NCBI GenBank assembly: GCA_943331445.1
Contig: CALQLO010000006.1
Coordinates: 1-64,000, forward strand
Length of the DNA: 64,000 nucleotides
Direction: 5' to 3'
Source of the DNA: Akkermansia muciniphila
Lineage (GTDB): Bacteria; Verrucomicrobiota; Verrucomicrobiia; Opitutales; UBA953
In this document: positions 25,081 through 35,249 of the stretch, in pieces
How positions within the stretch are numbered: the stretch's first letter is position 1
Layout of the letters: each line of letters begins with the position of its first letter
Notes under the pieces: model-generated
Database searches by the model: none
What the model was told of the DNA's origin: nothing
What the model saw: only the letters and a program-made list of their open reading frames with translations
Position numbers and translations under genes: made by a program

Positions 25081-26010
25081 ATGCTGACCCGCTCATTCCT
25101 CCTCTGCCTGCTGGCGCTCAGTGCCCTCGCTGCCGACGCCCCTAAGCGCAAGGTGCTCTTCTTCACCAAGTCTTCGGGCTACGAGCACGAGGTGATTTCC
25201 TACAAGAAAGGACAACCTAGCTTCGCCGAGAAACAGCTCCTTGAAATGGGGGCCGCCAATAATATTGAATTCGTCTTCTCCAAGGATGGTTCGAAGTTCT
25301 CGCCCGAGTATCTCGCGCAGTTCGACACCGTAATGTTCTACACCACCGGCGACCTTTGTTCCGAAGGTACGGACAAGAATCCTCCGATGACGCTCGCGGG
25401 CAAGAAGGCGCTCTTTGATTACGTCCGCAGTGGTAAGGGCTTCGTTGGCACGCATTCCGCCGCCGATACTTTCCACACGGATAACGAATCCGCCAAAGGG
25501 CCGGAGCGTTTTAAGAATCACGGCGATAAGGCCGATGATTATGTGCATTTCCTTGGCGCTGAGTTCATCCGCCACGGCAAGCAGCAGGTTGGTCGCAATC
25601 AGGTGATTGACCCTTCCTTCCCTGGCTTCGCCAAGGTGGGGGCTTCGTACGAGTTCATCGAAGAGTGGTATACGCTGAAGGATTTCGTCGCCGATATCCA
25701 CGTGCTCGCCGTTTTCAATGATCCTGCCCTGGAAGGCGACGACTACAAGCGTCCGGCCTATCCGAACACCTGGGCCCGCCTAGAGGGCAAAGGCCGCGTC
25801 TGGTACACCGCCATGGGTCACCGCGATGACGTTTGGACCAACCCGACTTTCCAGCAGATTCTCGTCGGTGGCCTCAAGTGGGCCATGGGTGATACCAAGG
25901 CGGCGGATATGACGCCTAACCTTCTCAAGGTCGCCCCCGGTGCCATGACGAATCAGCCCTTTACGCCTTCGCCGGCGCCGAAGGCCAAGAAGGCCGACGC
26001 CAAGAAATAA
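25081..26010 (+). CDS. secreted ThuA-domain protein
   Basis: A 309-residue protein with a signal peptide (MLTRSFLLCLLALSALAADA) and a ThuA/GATase1-like fold: KVLFFTKSSGYEHEV, TVMFYTTGDLC, GFVGTHSAADT, FLGAEFIRHG and RVWYTAMGHRDD. These proteins are very common in PVC bacteria and have been linked to carbohydrate degradation, but no catalytic activity is established. I start at ATG 25081; an earlier in-frame start at 25039 adds no signal peptide. The C-terminal Ala/Lys-rich tail (KAKKADAKK) is low complexity. Placed between two transporters in the catabolic cluster. Confidence 0.85.
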   Translation: MLTRSFLLCLLALSALAADAPKRKVLFFTKSSGYEHEVISYKKGQPSFAEKQLLEMGAANNIEFVFSKDGSKFSPEYLAQFDTVMFYTTGDLCSEGTDKNPPMTLAGKKALFDYVRSGKGFVGTHSAADTFHTDNESAKGPERFKNHGDKADDYVHFLGAEFIRHGKQQVGRNQVIDPSFPGFAKVGASYEFIEEWYTLKDFVADIHVLAVFNDPALEGDDYKRPAYPNTWARLEGKGRVWYTAMGHRDDVWTNPTFQQILVGGLKWAMGDTKAADMTPNLLKVAPGAMTNQPFTPSPAPKAKKADAKK

Positions 26011-26019
26011 GTCCTCTTC

Positions 26020-26047
26020 GCAGGGCGGGCCGCAAAGCCCGCCTTGC
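26020..26047 (+). terminator. hairpin after the ThuA gene
   Basis: GCAGGGCGGGC pairs with GCCCGCCTTGC (one G-T wobble) around a CGCAAA loop. The following TAATTTCT is a poor U-run, so it may be a weak terminator or an mRNA-end stabiliser before the second MFS gene. Confidence 0.55.
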
Positions 26048-26077
26048 TAATTTCTAGGCCGTTTCAACTGTCACTCC

Positions 26078-27337
26078 ATGAGCGAGACCCCCGCCGAAGC
26101 CACCAAGTGGAGCGAGCTTTCCACCCATCAGAAGAAGTCTGGCTTCGCCGCCTGGCTTGGCTGGTTCTTTGATGGTCTCGATCTCCACCTCTACACGCTC
26201 GTCGCGACGGTCTTTGTGGCTGAGTTGCTGGTTACTTCAGAGGCTGACCCAGACGTTGGTCGCTATGGCTCCTATGTGCAGGCGGCCTTCCTGCTCGGCT
26301 GGGCGCTCGGTGGCGCGTTCTTCGGTATCATCGGCGACCGATTGGGTCGCAGTCGTACGCTCGTCCTCACGATACTGACCTACGCGCTCTTCACTGGACT
26401 GTCTTTCTTTGCACACACTTGGTGGCAGCTCATGATTTTCCGCTTCCTCGCCGCGCTCGGGATTGGCGGTGAATGGGCCGTCGGCGCTTCGCTGCTCTCC
26501 GAGACCTGGCCGAAGAAGTGGCGCCCTTGGATCGCCGCGGTGCTGCAGTGTGCGGTTAACTTTGGCATCCTCGCCGCTATCGCTGCCGTCTTTCTCCTGC
26601 AGCAGGTTCCCGGTTACGTCCCGCGCTGGGTTTTCCTGATTGGCGTCCTACCAGCGTTCGTGACGCTTTGGATCCGCAAAGAAGTCCCCGAGACCGCCGA
26701 GTGGTCGTCCGCGAAGGGTAAGCGGGAGGCTCCTTCGATGATGGGGCTTTTCGGCAGCGACAACCGCCGCACGACGTTGATCGCCTCTTTATTATGCGCG
26801 ATTTCGCTGACCGGACACTGGTGCTTCATGTTTTGGCAGCAGGCGTTCATCCGTTCGCACTCTGAAGTCATCGCTGGGTCGCTCGATAAGGCTAAGATTG
26901 TCTCGGTGGCTCTCTTCTGCGTCATCGCTGCTTCAGTGGTCGGCAACTTTGCCTCCGGCTGGGCCGCCCAGCGTTTCGGCTATCGTCGGGCTCTGGCGGC
27001 GTTCTTTGGCGCCTACTTCGTCCTAATGGCGCTGACCTTTGCCTACCCATGGAGCCTGTCCGCGACCTATGCGCTCTATGCGGGAATCGGTTTCTGCCAG
27101 GGCGTCTTCGGCCTCTTCACGATGGCCTTGCCGCCGCTGTTCCCGACCTTGTTGCGCACGACGGGTGCTGGCTTCAGCTATAATATCGGTCGTGTCTTTG
27201 CCGCCGCCGGCACGGTCTTCTTCGGCATCTTCGCCAAGCCCTCTGATTTTAGCTCGGTCCTGCTTTATGCCTCGTTCCTTTTTCTGCCCGCCGCCATCCT
27301 GGCGATGTGGCTGCCGACTGAAGAGGCTACTTCCTGA
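26078..27337 (+). CDS. MFS transporter (second in the cluster)
   Basis: A 419-residue major-facilitator protein, sharing with the first the signatures GDRLGRSRTLVL and AALGIGGEWAVGASLLSETWP. Twelve segments are visible. The two MFS proteins clearly belong to one family but are divergent in sequence, so they may carry different substrates of the same pathway. Its stop overlaps the convergent EVE gene by eleven bases. Confidence 0.85.
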   Translation: MSETPAEATKWSELSTHQKKSGFAAWLGWFFDGLDLHLYTLVATVFVAELLVTSEADPDVGRYGSYVQAAFLLGWALGGAFFGIIGDRLGRSRTLVLTILTYALFTGLSFFAHTWWQLMIFRFLAALGIGGEWAVGASLLSETWPKKWRPWIAAVLQCAVNFGILAAIAAVFLLQQVPGYVPRWVFLIGVLPAFVTLWIRKEVPETAEWSSAKGKREAPSMMGLFGSDNRRTTLIASLLCAISLTGHWCFMFWQQAFIRSHSEVIAGSLDKAKIVSVALFCVIAASVVGNFASGWAAQRFGYRRALAAFFGAYFVLMALTFAYPWSLSATYALYAGIGFCQGVFGLFTMALPPLFPTLLRTTGAGFSYNIGRVFAAAGTVFFGIFAKPSDFSSVLLYASFLFLPAAILAMWLPTEEATS

Positions 27338-27788
27338 GTCCGCCTAGTCCAGCGATTGCCTTGAACTCCGCGGCGGTCACGGGGGTGACGGAGAGTCGAT
27401 TGCCTGGTCGGAGGATGAGCATCTCCTTGAGTGCTGCGCATTCGCGGAGGTCGGGTAGGCTGACAAGCTGTTTGAATGACTGGTAATACGATACCTCGAT
27501 GCAACTCCAGCGGGGATTATCCTTGGTCGACTTGGCGTCGTAATAATCAGACTTGGGTTCGAATTGCGTCGGATCGTTGAAGGCTTCCTTGGAGACCTTG
27601 GCGACGCCGATGATGCCTGGCTCGTCGCAGTTGGAATGATAGAAAAGCACGAGGTCGCCGACTTTGGCGGCGCGCATGAAGTTACGCGCCTGGTAATTGC
27701 GTACGCCCGTCCACGGTTCCTTGCCCTTGCGTTCGAGTTCTTGGAAGGAGAACTCATCGGGTTCAGACTTCATCAGCCAGTGGTACAT
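27327..27788 (-). CDS. EVE domain-containing protein
   Basis: A 153-residue protein made of a single EVE domain (PUA-like fold): MYHWLMKSEPDEFSFQEL, TGVRNYQARNFMR, KVGDLVLFYHSNCDEPGIIGVAKVSKEAF. EVE domains bind modified DNA or RNA bases; the stand-alone bacterial form has no agreed function. Tail-to-tail with the MFS gene and divergent from tatD with an 83-base gap. Confidence 0.9.
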   Translation of the reverse strand: MYHWLMKSEPDEFSFQELERKGKEPWTGVRNYQARNFMRAAKVGDLVLFYHSNCDEPGIIGVAKVSKEAFNDPTQFEPKSDYYDAKSTKDNPRWSCIEVSYYQSFKQLVSLPDLRECAALKEMLILRPGNRLSVTPVTAAEFKAIAGLGGLRK

Positions 27789-27871
27789 GCGGCCAAGGTG
27801 CAGGGTGGGGCGGCCTTTTCAAGGCCGGGCTGTGGTCTTGCCCTTTCATCGCCGGCTAGCCTAATCACCCC

Positions 27872-28675
27872 GTGCGCCTGTTGGACTCCCATTGTCATCC
27901 TGAATCCGTCCTCAAGGCGGGTCGGCTCGCCGCATGGGTGGGCGAATGTCGTGCGGTGGGCGTCGAAGGCGTGGTCGCCATCGGTACTGACCTCAAGGAT
28001 TGGTCCGCGTACCGGGAGTTGGCTTCAACTCAGCCAGATTTCTTTCGCCATACGGTGGGCCTGCACCCTTGTCATGTGGAGGAAGGTTGGGAGGAGACGG
28101 TTGCCGCCATCTCGCCTTACTTCGCCGACGCCACGCATCCCGCCGCTCTCGGCGAAATTGGCCTCGATTATTTTCGACTGCCGACGGATGAAACCGAAGC
28201 CACTCGCGTCAAAGGCTGGCAACAGGAGGCTTTCCGACATCAGCTTTCGCTGGCCTATCAATTTGGCTGTCCAGTGGTGATCCATTCGCGCCATGCTTTT
28301 GATGACTGCGTTCGGCTCATTGATGGCAGTGGGGTCGATTGGCGGAAGGTGGTCTTCCATTGTTTTGTCGAGGGGCCGGAGCAGGTTCGTCAGATCAACC
28401 AGCGCGGCGGCCGTGCCTCCTTCACCGGGATCATCACTTACGCTAAGTCCGAAGAGATCCGCCAGGCCCTCAAAGCGCAGGGACTCGCCCGCTTGATGCT
28501 GGAGACCGATTCGCCCTACCTCGCTCCGCAATCCGTCCGTGGTAAGGAAAATACACCGGCCTACCTTCCGGAAATCTGTGCCAAGGCCGCTGAATTACTT
28601 GGGCTGCCGACGGATGAAGTCGCCGAGGTGGCCACACGTAATGCGCGTGAGTTCTTCGGTTTCCCTTCTGCCTGA
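27872..28675 (+). CDS. tatD: TatD-family metal-dependent DNase/hydrolase
   Basis: A 267-residue TIM-barrel hydrolase starting with GTG. Metal ligands are visible in order: DSHCHPE, GEIGLDYF, VIHSRHAFDD, FHCFVEGP and METDSPYLAP. TatD proteins act as 3-prime-5-prime exonucleases or deoxyribonucleases in DNA repair and turnover. The family core is complete. It precedes the acyltransferase gene by 60 bases. Confidence 0.9.
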   Translation: MRLLDSHCHPESVLKAGRLAAWVGECRAVGVEGVVAIGTDLKDWSAYRELASTQPDFFRHTVGLHPCHVEEGWEETVAAISPYFADATHPAALGEIGLDYFRLPTDETEATRVKGWQQEAFRHQLSLAYQFGCPVVIHSRHAFDDCVRLIDGSGVDWRKVVFHCFVEGPEQVRQINQRGGRASFTGIITYAKSEEIRQALKAQGLARLMLETDSPYLAPQSVRGKENTPAYLPEICAKAAELLGLPTDEVAEVATRNAREFFGFPSA

Positions 28676-28735
28676 CACGATATTGTCACGCGGTCGCCGC
28701 TGATTCCGTACACGTCCGTGGCATACTCGCCATAG

Positions 28736-30535
28736 ATGACGCAGAAGGCCATAATGAGTAATGCGGATGAGCTGCGAGCGAGTCTCGGCCCGCTGGGTTG
28801 GTCCGAGCCAGTTTTGGATAGGTTCTTTAAGGTACGGGCTTTTGATGCTTTTCTGGCGCGGATTCTCGCGGCAGGTCGGCCGGATTTTTTCACATCAGCG
28901 CTCGAGCAAGCCGGCGTCACCGCTTCGTGGGCTGATCAATGCCTGGCTCGGATTCCGCGTTCTGGTGCATTAATTGTGATGGCCAATCACCCTCATGGGT
29001 TGGCGGATGGGCTGGTGGCGATGGATTTTCTCCTACGTGTCCGCCCAGACACGTTGATTGTCGGTAATCGTTGGCTGCAACAGATTCCGGGTATCCGACC
29101 TTGGTTGATCGAGGTTAATCCCTTCGACCCGAAGTCTGCTGATCCTGCCAATATCGCGGGTACGCGCCGGATGCTGGCGCATCTCCGGGCGGGCGGGTGT
29201 ATCATGACTTTCCCGGCCGGCGAGGTCTCGAGTTTGAAATTACGCGAACGTCGTGTCACGGACTCGGTCTGGTCGCCTTTGATGATTCGAATGGCACGCA
29301 AGGTGGGCGCTTCTATCTTGCCGCTGCGTATCGAAGGCCGGAATTCCAATCTATTCCAGACGCTCGGGTTGGCGCACCCGCGGATTCGCACGCTCCTACT
29401 GCTGCGAGAGTTTCTGCATCATCGCGGGAAGGTGATTCGGCTAAGGACGGCCAATCCAGTGACCCCTGCCCAATTGGCGGACCATCCCGATGATGATGAG
29501 GCCACGAGCTTCCTGCGTTTACGCTGTGAGTTGCTTTCCTCCCGGGAAACGGCGGTCAGGTCGGCCGCAGCGAGCAGTGGCGTTGTTCAGACCCCGGTCA
29601 TTAGTCCAATTAATCCGCGTTTAATCCAAGCCGAACTCCAAAGCCTACCGGCAGAAGACCTCCTGCTGACCAGCGGCGATTTCAAGGTCTACCGCTTCCT
29701 TGGCAAGGATCTCCCGCATACCTTACGCGAGGTGGGTCGGCTGCGCGAAGTGACGTTTCGCTCGGTTTCCGAAGGTACGGGCTTGGACTGCGATCTCGAC
29801 GCGTTCGATGCTTGGTATGACCAGATCGTCCTGTGGGATGATAAGGCGGCCCAAGTTGTCGGTGGTTATCGTCTGGGCCCAACCGACCGCATCTTGCCAT
29901 TACAGGGCAAGCATGGGCTCTACACCTCCACGCTTTTTGAATTTAAGGGCGACTTCTTCCGACGCATGGACCCGGCCTTGGAGATGGGGCGGTCATTCAT
30001 TCGGCAGGAATACCAGCGGCGTCCGAATAGCTTGCCGCTACTCTGGCGAGGAATTGGCCGCTACGTCGTGCGTTTTCCAAAGTATCACCTCTTGTTCGGG
30101 CCGGTAAGTATCAATCCGGAATACGGCCAGGCCTCCAAGGATCTCATCCTGTCGTATTTGCAGAACAACCGTTCGGCCGATGATTTATTGCCGTTCGTTC
30201 GGGCGAAGAATCCGCCTCGATCGATGAGCCTGCGGGATGCTGACCTCGATGTTTTGCAGCGTTGCGCTTTTGATCTCGAGCACGTTTCGAGTCTGGTGAG
30301 TGACCTTGAGCCTGACGCCAAGACGGTGCCAGTGCTGCTTAAGCATTATCTTAAATTGAATGGCCGACTCATCGCGTTCAATGTCGATGAAGGTTTCGGG
30401 GGGTGTCTCGACGGGCTGATCGTCGTGGACCTTACCCAGACCGACCCAAAGCTGCTCTCCGCCTACATGGGCGACGAAGGTGCCCGGCAGTTCCTGGAAT
30501 ATCACGATTTCGACGCGGCGAAGGTGCGGGTATAA
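28736..30535 (+). CDS. fused PlsC-type and OlsB-type acyltransferase
   Basis: A 599-residue fusion. The N-terminal half is a lysophospholipid/glycerolipid acyltransferase: MANHPHGLADG around residue 80 has the catalytic His and Asp, and TFPAGEVSSLKLRE resembles motif III. The C-terminal half (about 290-470) looks like the GNAT-related OlsB/hemolysin family: VGGYRLGP, EMGRSFIRQEYQ and LWRGIGRYVV. The order resembles bifunctional ornithine-lipid synthase OlsF, so an aminoacyl-lipid made in two acylation steps is the likely product. ATG 28754 is an alternative start. Inference from domains only. Confidence 0.75.
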   Translation: MTQKAIMSNADELRASLGPLGWSEPVLDRFFKVRAFDAFLARILAAGRPDFFTSALEQAGVTASWADQCLARIPRSGALIVMANHPHGLADGLVAMDFLLRVRPDTLIVGNRWLQQIPGIRPWLIEVNPFDPKSADPANIAGTRRMLAHLRAGGCIMTFPAGEVSSLKLRERRVTDSVWSPLMIRMARKVGASILPLRIEGRNSNLFQTLGLAHPRIRTLLLLREFLHHRGKVIRLRTANPVTPAQLADHPDDDEATSFLRLRCELLSSRETAVRSAAASSGVVQTPVISPINPRLIQAELQSLPAEDLLLTSGDFKVYRFLGKDLPHTLREVGRLREVTFRSVSEGTGLDCDLDAFDAWYDQIVLWDDKAAQVVGGYRLGPTDRILPLQGKHGLYTSTLFEFKGDFFRRMDPALEMGRSFIRQEYQRRPNSLPLLWRGIGRYVVRFPKYHLLFGPVSINPEYGQASKDLILSYLQNNRSADDLLPFVRAKNPPRSMSLRDADLDVLQRCAFDLEHVSSLVSDLEPDAKTVPVLLKHYLKLNGRLIAFNVDEGFGGCLDGLIVVDLTQTDPKLLSAYMGDEGARQFLEYHDFDAAKVRV

Positions 30536-30562
30536 AATAGGGCGGGCCTAATGGCCCGCCCT
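30531..30562 (-). terminator. terminator of metY
   Basis: AGGGCGGGCC and GGCCCGCCCT form a 10-bp stem around TAAT. Read on the minus strand, the stem is followed by an A/T-rich ATTTTATA, so it serves the minus-strand metY transcript; it also overlaps the end of the plus-strand acyltransferase gene. Confidence 0.85.
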
Positions 30563-30584
30563 GATACGCAACTTGGAGGTTAAT

Positions 30585-31895
<1,311 letters not shown>

Positions 31896-31978
31896 TTATC
31901 GGGTTTTGAGGCAGTTTAAACAAGCCGTTTTGGCTTTATGGGGTTGTCTAATGTTGGGGTTGAGGTGCAAAGTAGGCC

Positions 31979-32761
31979 ATGCCCCGCCTATTAGTCCCAC
32001 TCTTCATGGTGCTTTCCGCCGCCGCTGCCGAATGGCGTGAGGTCTGGCGCGATGACTTCAACGGTAAGGAGCTCGATTGGACTAAATGGGCGGTCGAAGA
32101 AAACGGCCATGGCGGCGGCAATAATGAATTACAATATTACCTAGATCGTCCGGCCAACCTGCGCGTCGAGAATGGCCATCTGATCATCGAGGCTCGCCGC
32201 GATAACTTGAATGTGGCCGGGGTGCAGAAAAACTTTTCCTCGGCCCGCATTCGGACCAAGCGCCGGGCGGACTGGCTTTACGGGCGCTTTGAGATGTCCG
32301 CGAAGCTTCCGGCTGGGAAGGGCCTTTGGCCGGCTTTCTGGATGCTGCCTTCCGACGAGAAGTATGGCGGCTGGGCTTCCAGTGGCGAAATCGACATCAT
32401 GGAGTTCAAGGGTCAGGAGCCCCATCAGGTCCATGGTACCATCCATTACGGGAATGCCTGGCCTCATAATAAATTTAAGGGACAAACCTACCGGCTACCG
32501 AAGGGGGACTTCTCCCAAGATTTCCATCTGTTCGCCGTGGAGTGGGAGCAGGGTGCGATTCGCTGGTTCGTCGATGGCGTTCAATATCAGGAGCTCAAAG
32601 AGTGGTCGACGGTGGGTGGGCCGTTCCCGGCGCCCTTCGACCAGAAGTTCTATATGGTGCTGAACTTGGCGGTCGGTGGCGGCTTCGGGGGTCCGGTCGA
32701 TCCAGAGACTCCCTTCCCGGCGCAGTTTCAGGTGGATTACGTCCGCGTCCTGCAGCGCTAA
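31979..32761 (+). CDS. secreted GH16 endo-beta-glucanase
   Basis: A 260-residue glycoside hydrolase family 16 enzyme, probably a laminarinase-type beta-1,3-glucanase. A signal peptide (MPRLLVPLFMVLSAAAA) precedes the beta-jelly-roll. The catalytic motif GEIDIMEFKG gives the nucleophile and acid/base near E137 and E142 with D139 between them; GLWPAFWMLP and YMVLNLAVGG are family marks. No carbohydrate-binding module or second domain is present. It starts 105 bases from the divergent metY start. Confidence 0.9.
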   Translation: MPRLLVPLFMVLSAAAAEWREVWRDDFNGKELDWTKWAVEENGHGGGNNELQYYLDRPANLRVENGHLIIEARRDNLNVAGVQKNFSSARIRTKRRADWLYGRFEMSAKLPAGKGLWPAFWMLPSDEKYGGWASSGEIDIMEFKGQEPHQVHGTIHYGNAWPHNKFKGQTYRLPKGDFSQDFHLFAVEWEQGAIRWFVDGVQYQELKEWSTVGGPFPAPFDQKFYMVLNLAVGGGFGGPVDPETPFPAQFQVDYVRVLQR

Positions 32762-32817
32762 CCTCCCTTCAGTTCCGTCTCGCCCCGGGGGGGCTGAGTT
32801 TGCTAACTCACACGCCT

Positions 32818-34248
32818 ATGGCCGTGTTCCTGCACGATACGATGTCCCGCGAGAAGCGCCCTCTGCTGTTGAAGCCCGGGCACGAGACTTTCGGCATGTA
32901 TTGCTGCGGTCCCACCGTATATGGGCCGGCCCATATCGGTAATTTCCGGACCTTCGCGGTCCAGGACGTCCTCCGCCGAACCCTTGAAATCGCTGGGCTA
33001 CAGGTTAAGCACGTCCGTAATATCACCGACGTCGATGATAAGACCATCCGGGGGGCCCAAGCTGCCGGGCAGACTTTGGCCGAATTCACCCAGGGCTGGA
33101 CGGACAAGTTCCATGCGGACTGCCTAGCGCTCGGTCTGCTCCCTCCCCACGTTGAGCCGAGTGCGGTCGTCCATATCCCTCAGCAGGTGGCGATGATCAA
33201 GTCTTTGGTCGATCGTGGGCACGCCTATGTGGCCAAGGATGGTTCGGTCTACTTTAAGGTCTGCAGCTGCCCGGATTACGGGAAGCTCAACCACATCGAC
33301 TTCTCTAAGCTGCAAACTCAGGCCGAGAACTCTGCGGGCGAAGCGAACGATGCGGACGAGTACGAGCGCGAGTCAGCCTCGGACTTCGCCCTCTGGAAGT
33401 CCCGTAAGCCTGAGGATGGCGCCAACTTTTGGCCCTCTCCCTGGGGGGAAGGCCGCCCTGGTTGGCACATCGAATGCTCCGCGATGTCCCTCGCCCATCT
33501 AGGTGCGACCTTCGATCTGCATGGCGGCGGCATCGACCTCTGCTTTCCTCATCACGAGAACGAAATCGCCCAGTCAGAATGCGCCACGGGCGTGAAGGGC
33601 TTCGCTGCCCACTGGTTCCATAGCGCCCACTTGATGGTCGAGGGAGAGAAGATGTCCAAGAGCAAAGGCAACCTCTATACCTTGTCACAGTTAGTTGATA
33701 AAGGGTTTACTGCCAATGAGTTAAGGTACACCCTAATTAGCGGACATTACCGTAGTTCCCTGAACTTTACCTTCGCAGGTTTAGAGAGCGCCCGGTCGGC
33801 CATCGCTAAACTTGAGCGATGGACGGATCGGTTGCTGGCGGTTGCAGGTTTCTCCCGCGCGGACTTCGTCGCCCCGGCTGTCCAAGAGGTTCAGACCGCT
33901 TGGGGTCGTTTCGCGCCCGCGTGGGAAATTTTGCAAGAAGATCTCAATGTCCCTGGTTGCCTCGGGCAAATCTTTACCGTGGTGGGAGAGAAGGATGAAG
34001 TTTCGCCCCACCAAGCCCGCGAAGATGTCTGCGGTCTCGCCAAGATTCTGTACGCCCTCGGTATCGTGCTGTTCGTCGCCAAGGATGGCGTGGCTTTACC
34101 GGCTACTATCGTCGAGCTAGGTGCACGTCGCTGGGCGGCGAAGCAGGCGAAGGACTTCGCGGCGGCCGACCGTCTCCGTCAGGAATTGACCGCCGCTGGC
34201 TGGACGATGCTCGACCGGAAGGATGGCTACGACCTCCGGCCGCTCTGA
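32818..34248 (+). CDS. cysS: cysteinyl-tRNA synthetase
   Basis: A 476-residue class I synthetase. CGPTVYGPAHIGNFRTF holds the first zinc cysteine and the HIGH-like motif; GEKMSKSKGN is KMSKS. The other zinc ligands lie in WHIECSAMS and HHENEIAQSE. I start at ATG 32818 (MAVFLHDTM). A longer reading frame reaching back to 32542 overlaps GH16 and is a frame shadow. Confidence 0.95.
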   Translation: MAVFLHDTMSREKRPLLLKPGHETFGMYCCGPTVYGPAHIGNFRTFAVQDVLRRTLEIAGLQVKHVRNITDVDDKTIRGAQAAGQTLAEFTQGWTDKFHADCLALGLLPPHVEPSAVVHIPQQVAMIKSLVDRGHAYVAKDGSVYFKVCSCPDYGKLNHIDFSKLQTQAENSAGEANDADEYERESASDFALWKSRKPEDGANFWPSPWGEGRPGWHIECSAMSLAHLGATFDLHGGGIDLCFPHHENEIAQSECATGVKGFAAHWFHSAHLMVEGEKMSKSKGNLYTLSQLVDKGFTANELRYTLISGHYRSSLNFTFAGLESARSAIAKLERWTDRLLAVAGFSRADFVAPAVQEVQTAWGRFAPAWEILQEDLNVPGCLGQIFTVVGEKDEVSPHQAREDVCGLAKILYALGIVLFVAKDGVALPATIVELGARRWAAKQAKDFAAADRLRQELTAAGWTMLDRKDGYDLRPL

Positions 34249-34317
34249 CTCGGGGTGAATAGATTTTTAGAATAGTCTATTGTAAGTAGTTTATGAACAC
34301 GGTAGGTTTGGCGGGCT

Positions 34318-35154
34318 ATGTCCAATAACACACCACCCCGTCCGGTTAGTCCCACCCTCTATCCATCGCTCGCCTTTCTCCTCTTTGGAGTCGTGTTGGC
34401 GCTGGGTTTCGTCACCGCCACCGATCGCTTCGGTCGCGTGATTACTCAATCCCGCCAGAATCGCCCTGAAATCAGTGTGAAAGGCGTGGCGACCCAGGAT
34501 CTCCGTTCCGGTCAAGGGATGATCGGCGGTGACCTGAATTGGCGTGGCGAGAATTATGAAACCGGTCGCACGGCTATGGCCACGCAACGCGAAGCGTTGG
34601 CCAAGCTGTTGCATGCGGCGGGTTTTAATGACAAAGAAATCATCTTTGAAGTTACGAGCGTCCGTCGACTCGATCCGGCAATTTACGTCGAGCCTCCGGT
34701 GGTCGCCGGCGAGAAGCAATTGCCGCGCACTCGCCAGATTATCGATCTCGAGGTACACGCACGCGGGCAAGTTCCGGAATACGTTTTCAGTCAGCATCTC
34801 ACGGTCGAGTCCGCTGATGTCGCGCGTATTTTAGCTTTCTCCCGGCAGGAGATTTTTCCCGCCGATGGCGTTTCCTTTAATCGCGGCACGCCCGTTTTCC
34901 GCCTCCTCAATCTCGCCGAGGTGAAAAAAGATTTACTCGAGTCAGCGGCGAAGGATGCCCAGCGCCGCGCGCAGACGATGGTCGGCGGTTCCGGTAGTCG
35001 CCTAGGTTCGTTACTCGAGGCCGCCCAAGGTGTGATTCAAATTAGCGCCAAGGACCGGATCAATGAAAGTGATTCCGGCAACGTCGATGTCTTCTCCATT
35101 GATAAGACCATCCGTGTCGTCGTGACGATGCGCTTTGAAATCGTGAAGGAGTAA
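34318..35154 (+). CDS. SIMPL (DUF541) domain protein, membrane-anchored
   Basis: A 278-residue protein. An N-terminal helix (LYPSLAFLLFGVVLALGFVTA) anchors it or acts as an uncleaved signal; ISVKGVATQDL is the start of the SIMPL domain. The rest fits SIMPL/DUF541 proteins, periplasmic oligomers whose function is not settled. It precedes thrS by 95 bases. Confidence 0.82.
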   Translation: MSNNTPPRPVSPTLYPSLAFLLFGVVLALGFVTATDRFGRVITQSRQNRPEISVKGVATQDLRSGQGMIGGDLNWRGENYETGRTAMATQREALAKLLHAAGFNDKEIIFEVTSVRRLDPAIYVEPPVVAGEKQLPRTRQIIDLEVHARGQVPEYVFSQHLTVESADVARILAFSRQEIFPADGVSFNRGTPVFRLLNLAEVKKDLLESAAKDAQRRAQTMVGGSGSRLGSLLEAAQGVIQISAKDRINESDSGNVDVFSIDKTIRVVVTMRFEIVKE

Positions 35155-35232
35155 GGCCAGCCGGCCCGGACCAAGGGCAGGGCGGGGGGTCTCCTCCGTC
35201 CTTGCCCTCCGCCCCGGGAGTCCCTAGCGAAA

Positions 35233-35238
35233 GAGGAG
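35233..35238 (+). promoter_or_regulatory. ribosome binding site deciding the thrS start
   Basis: GAGGAG lies eleven bases before ATG 35250 and favours that start over TTG 35202. The preceding 80 bases are GC-rich and can form a stem between AGGGCAGGG and CCTTGCCCT. Confidence 0.6.
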
Positions 35239-35249
35239 CTTTTAACGAC

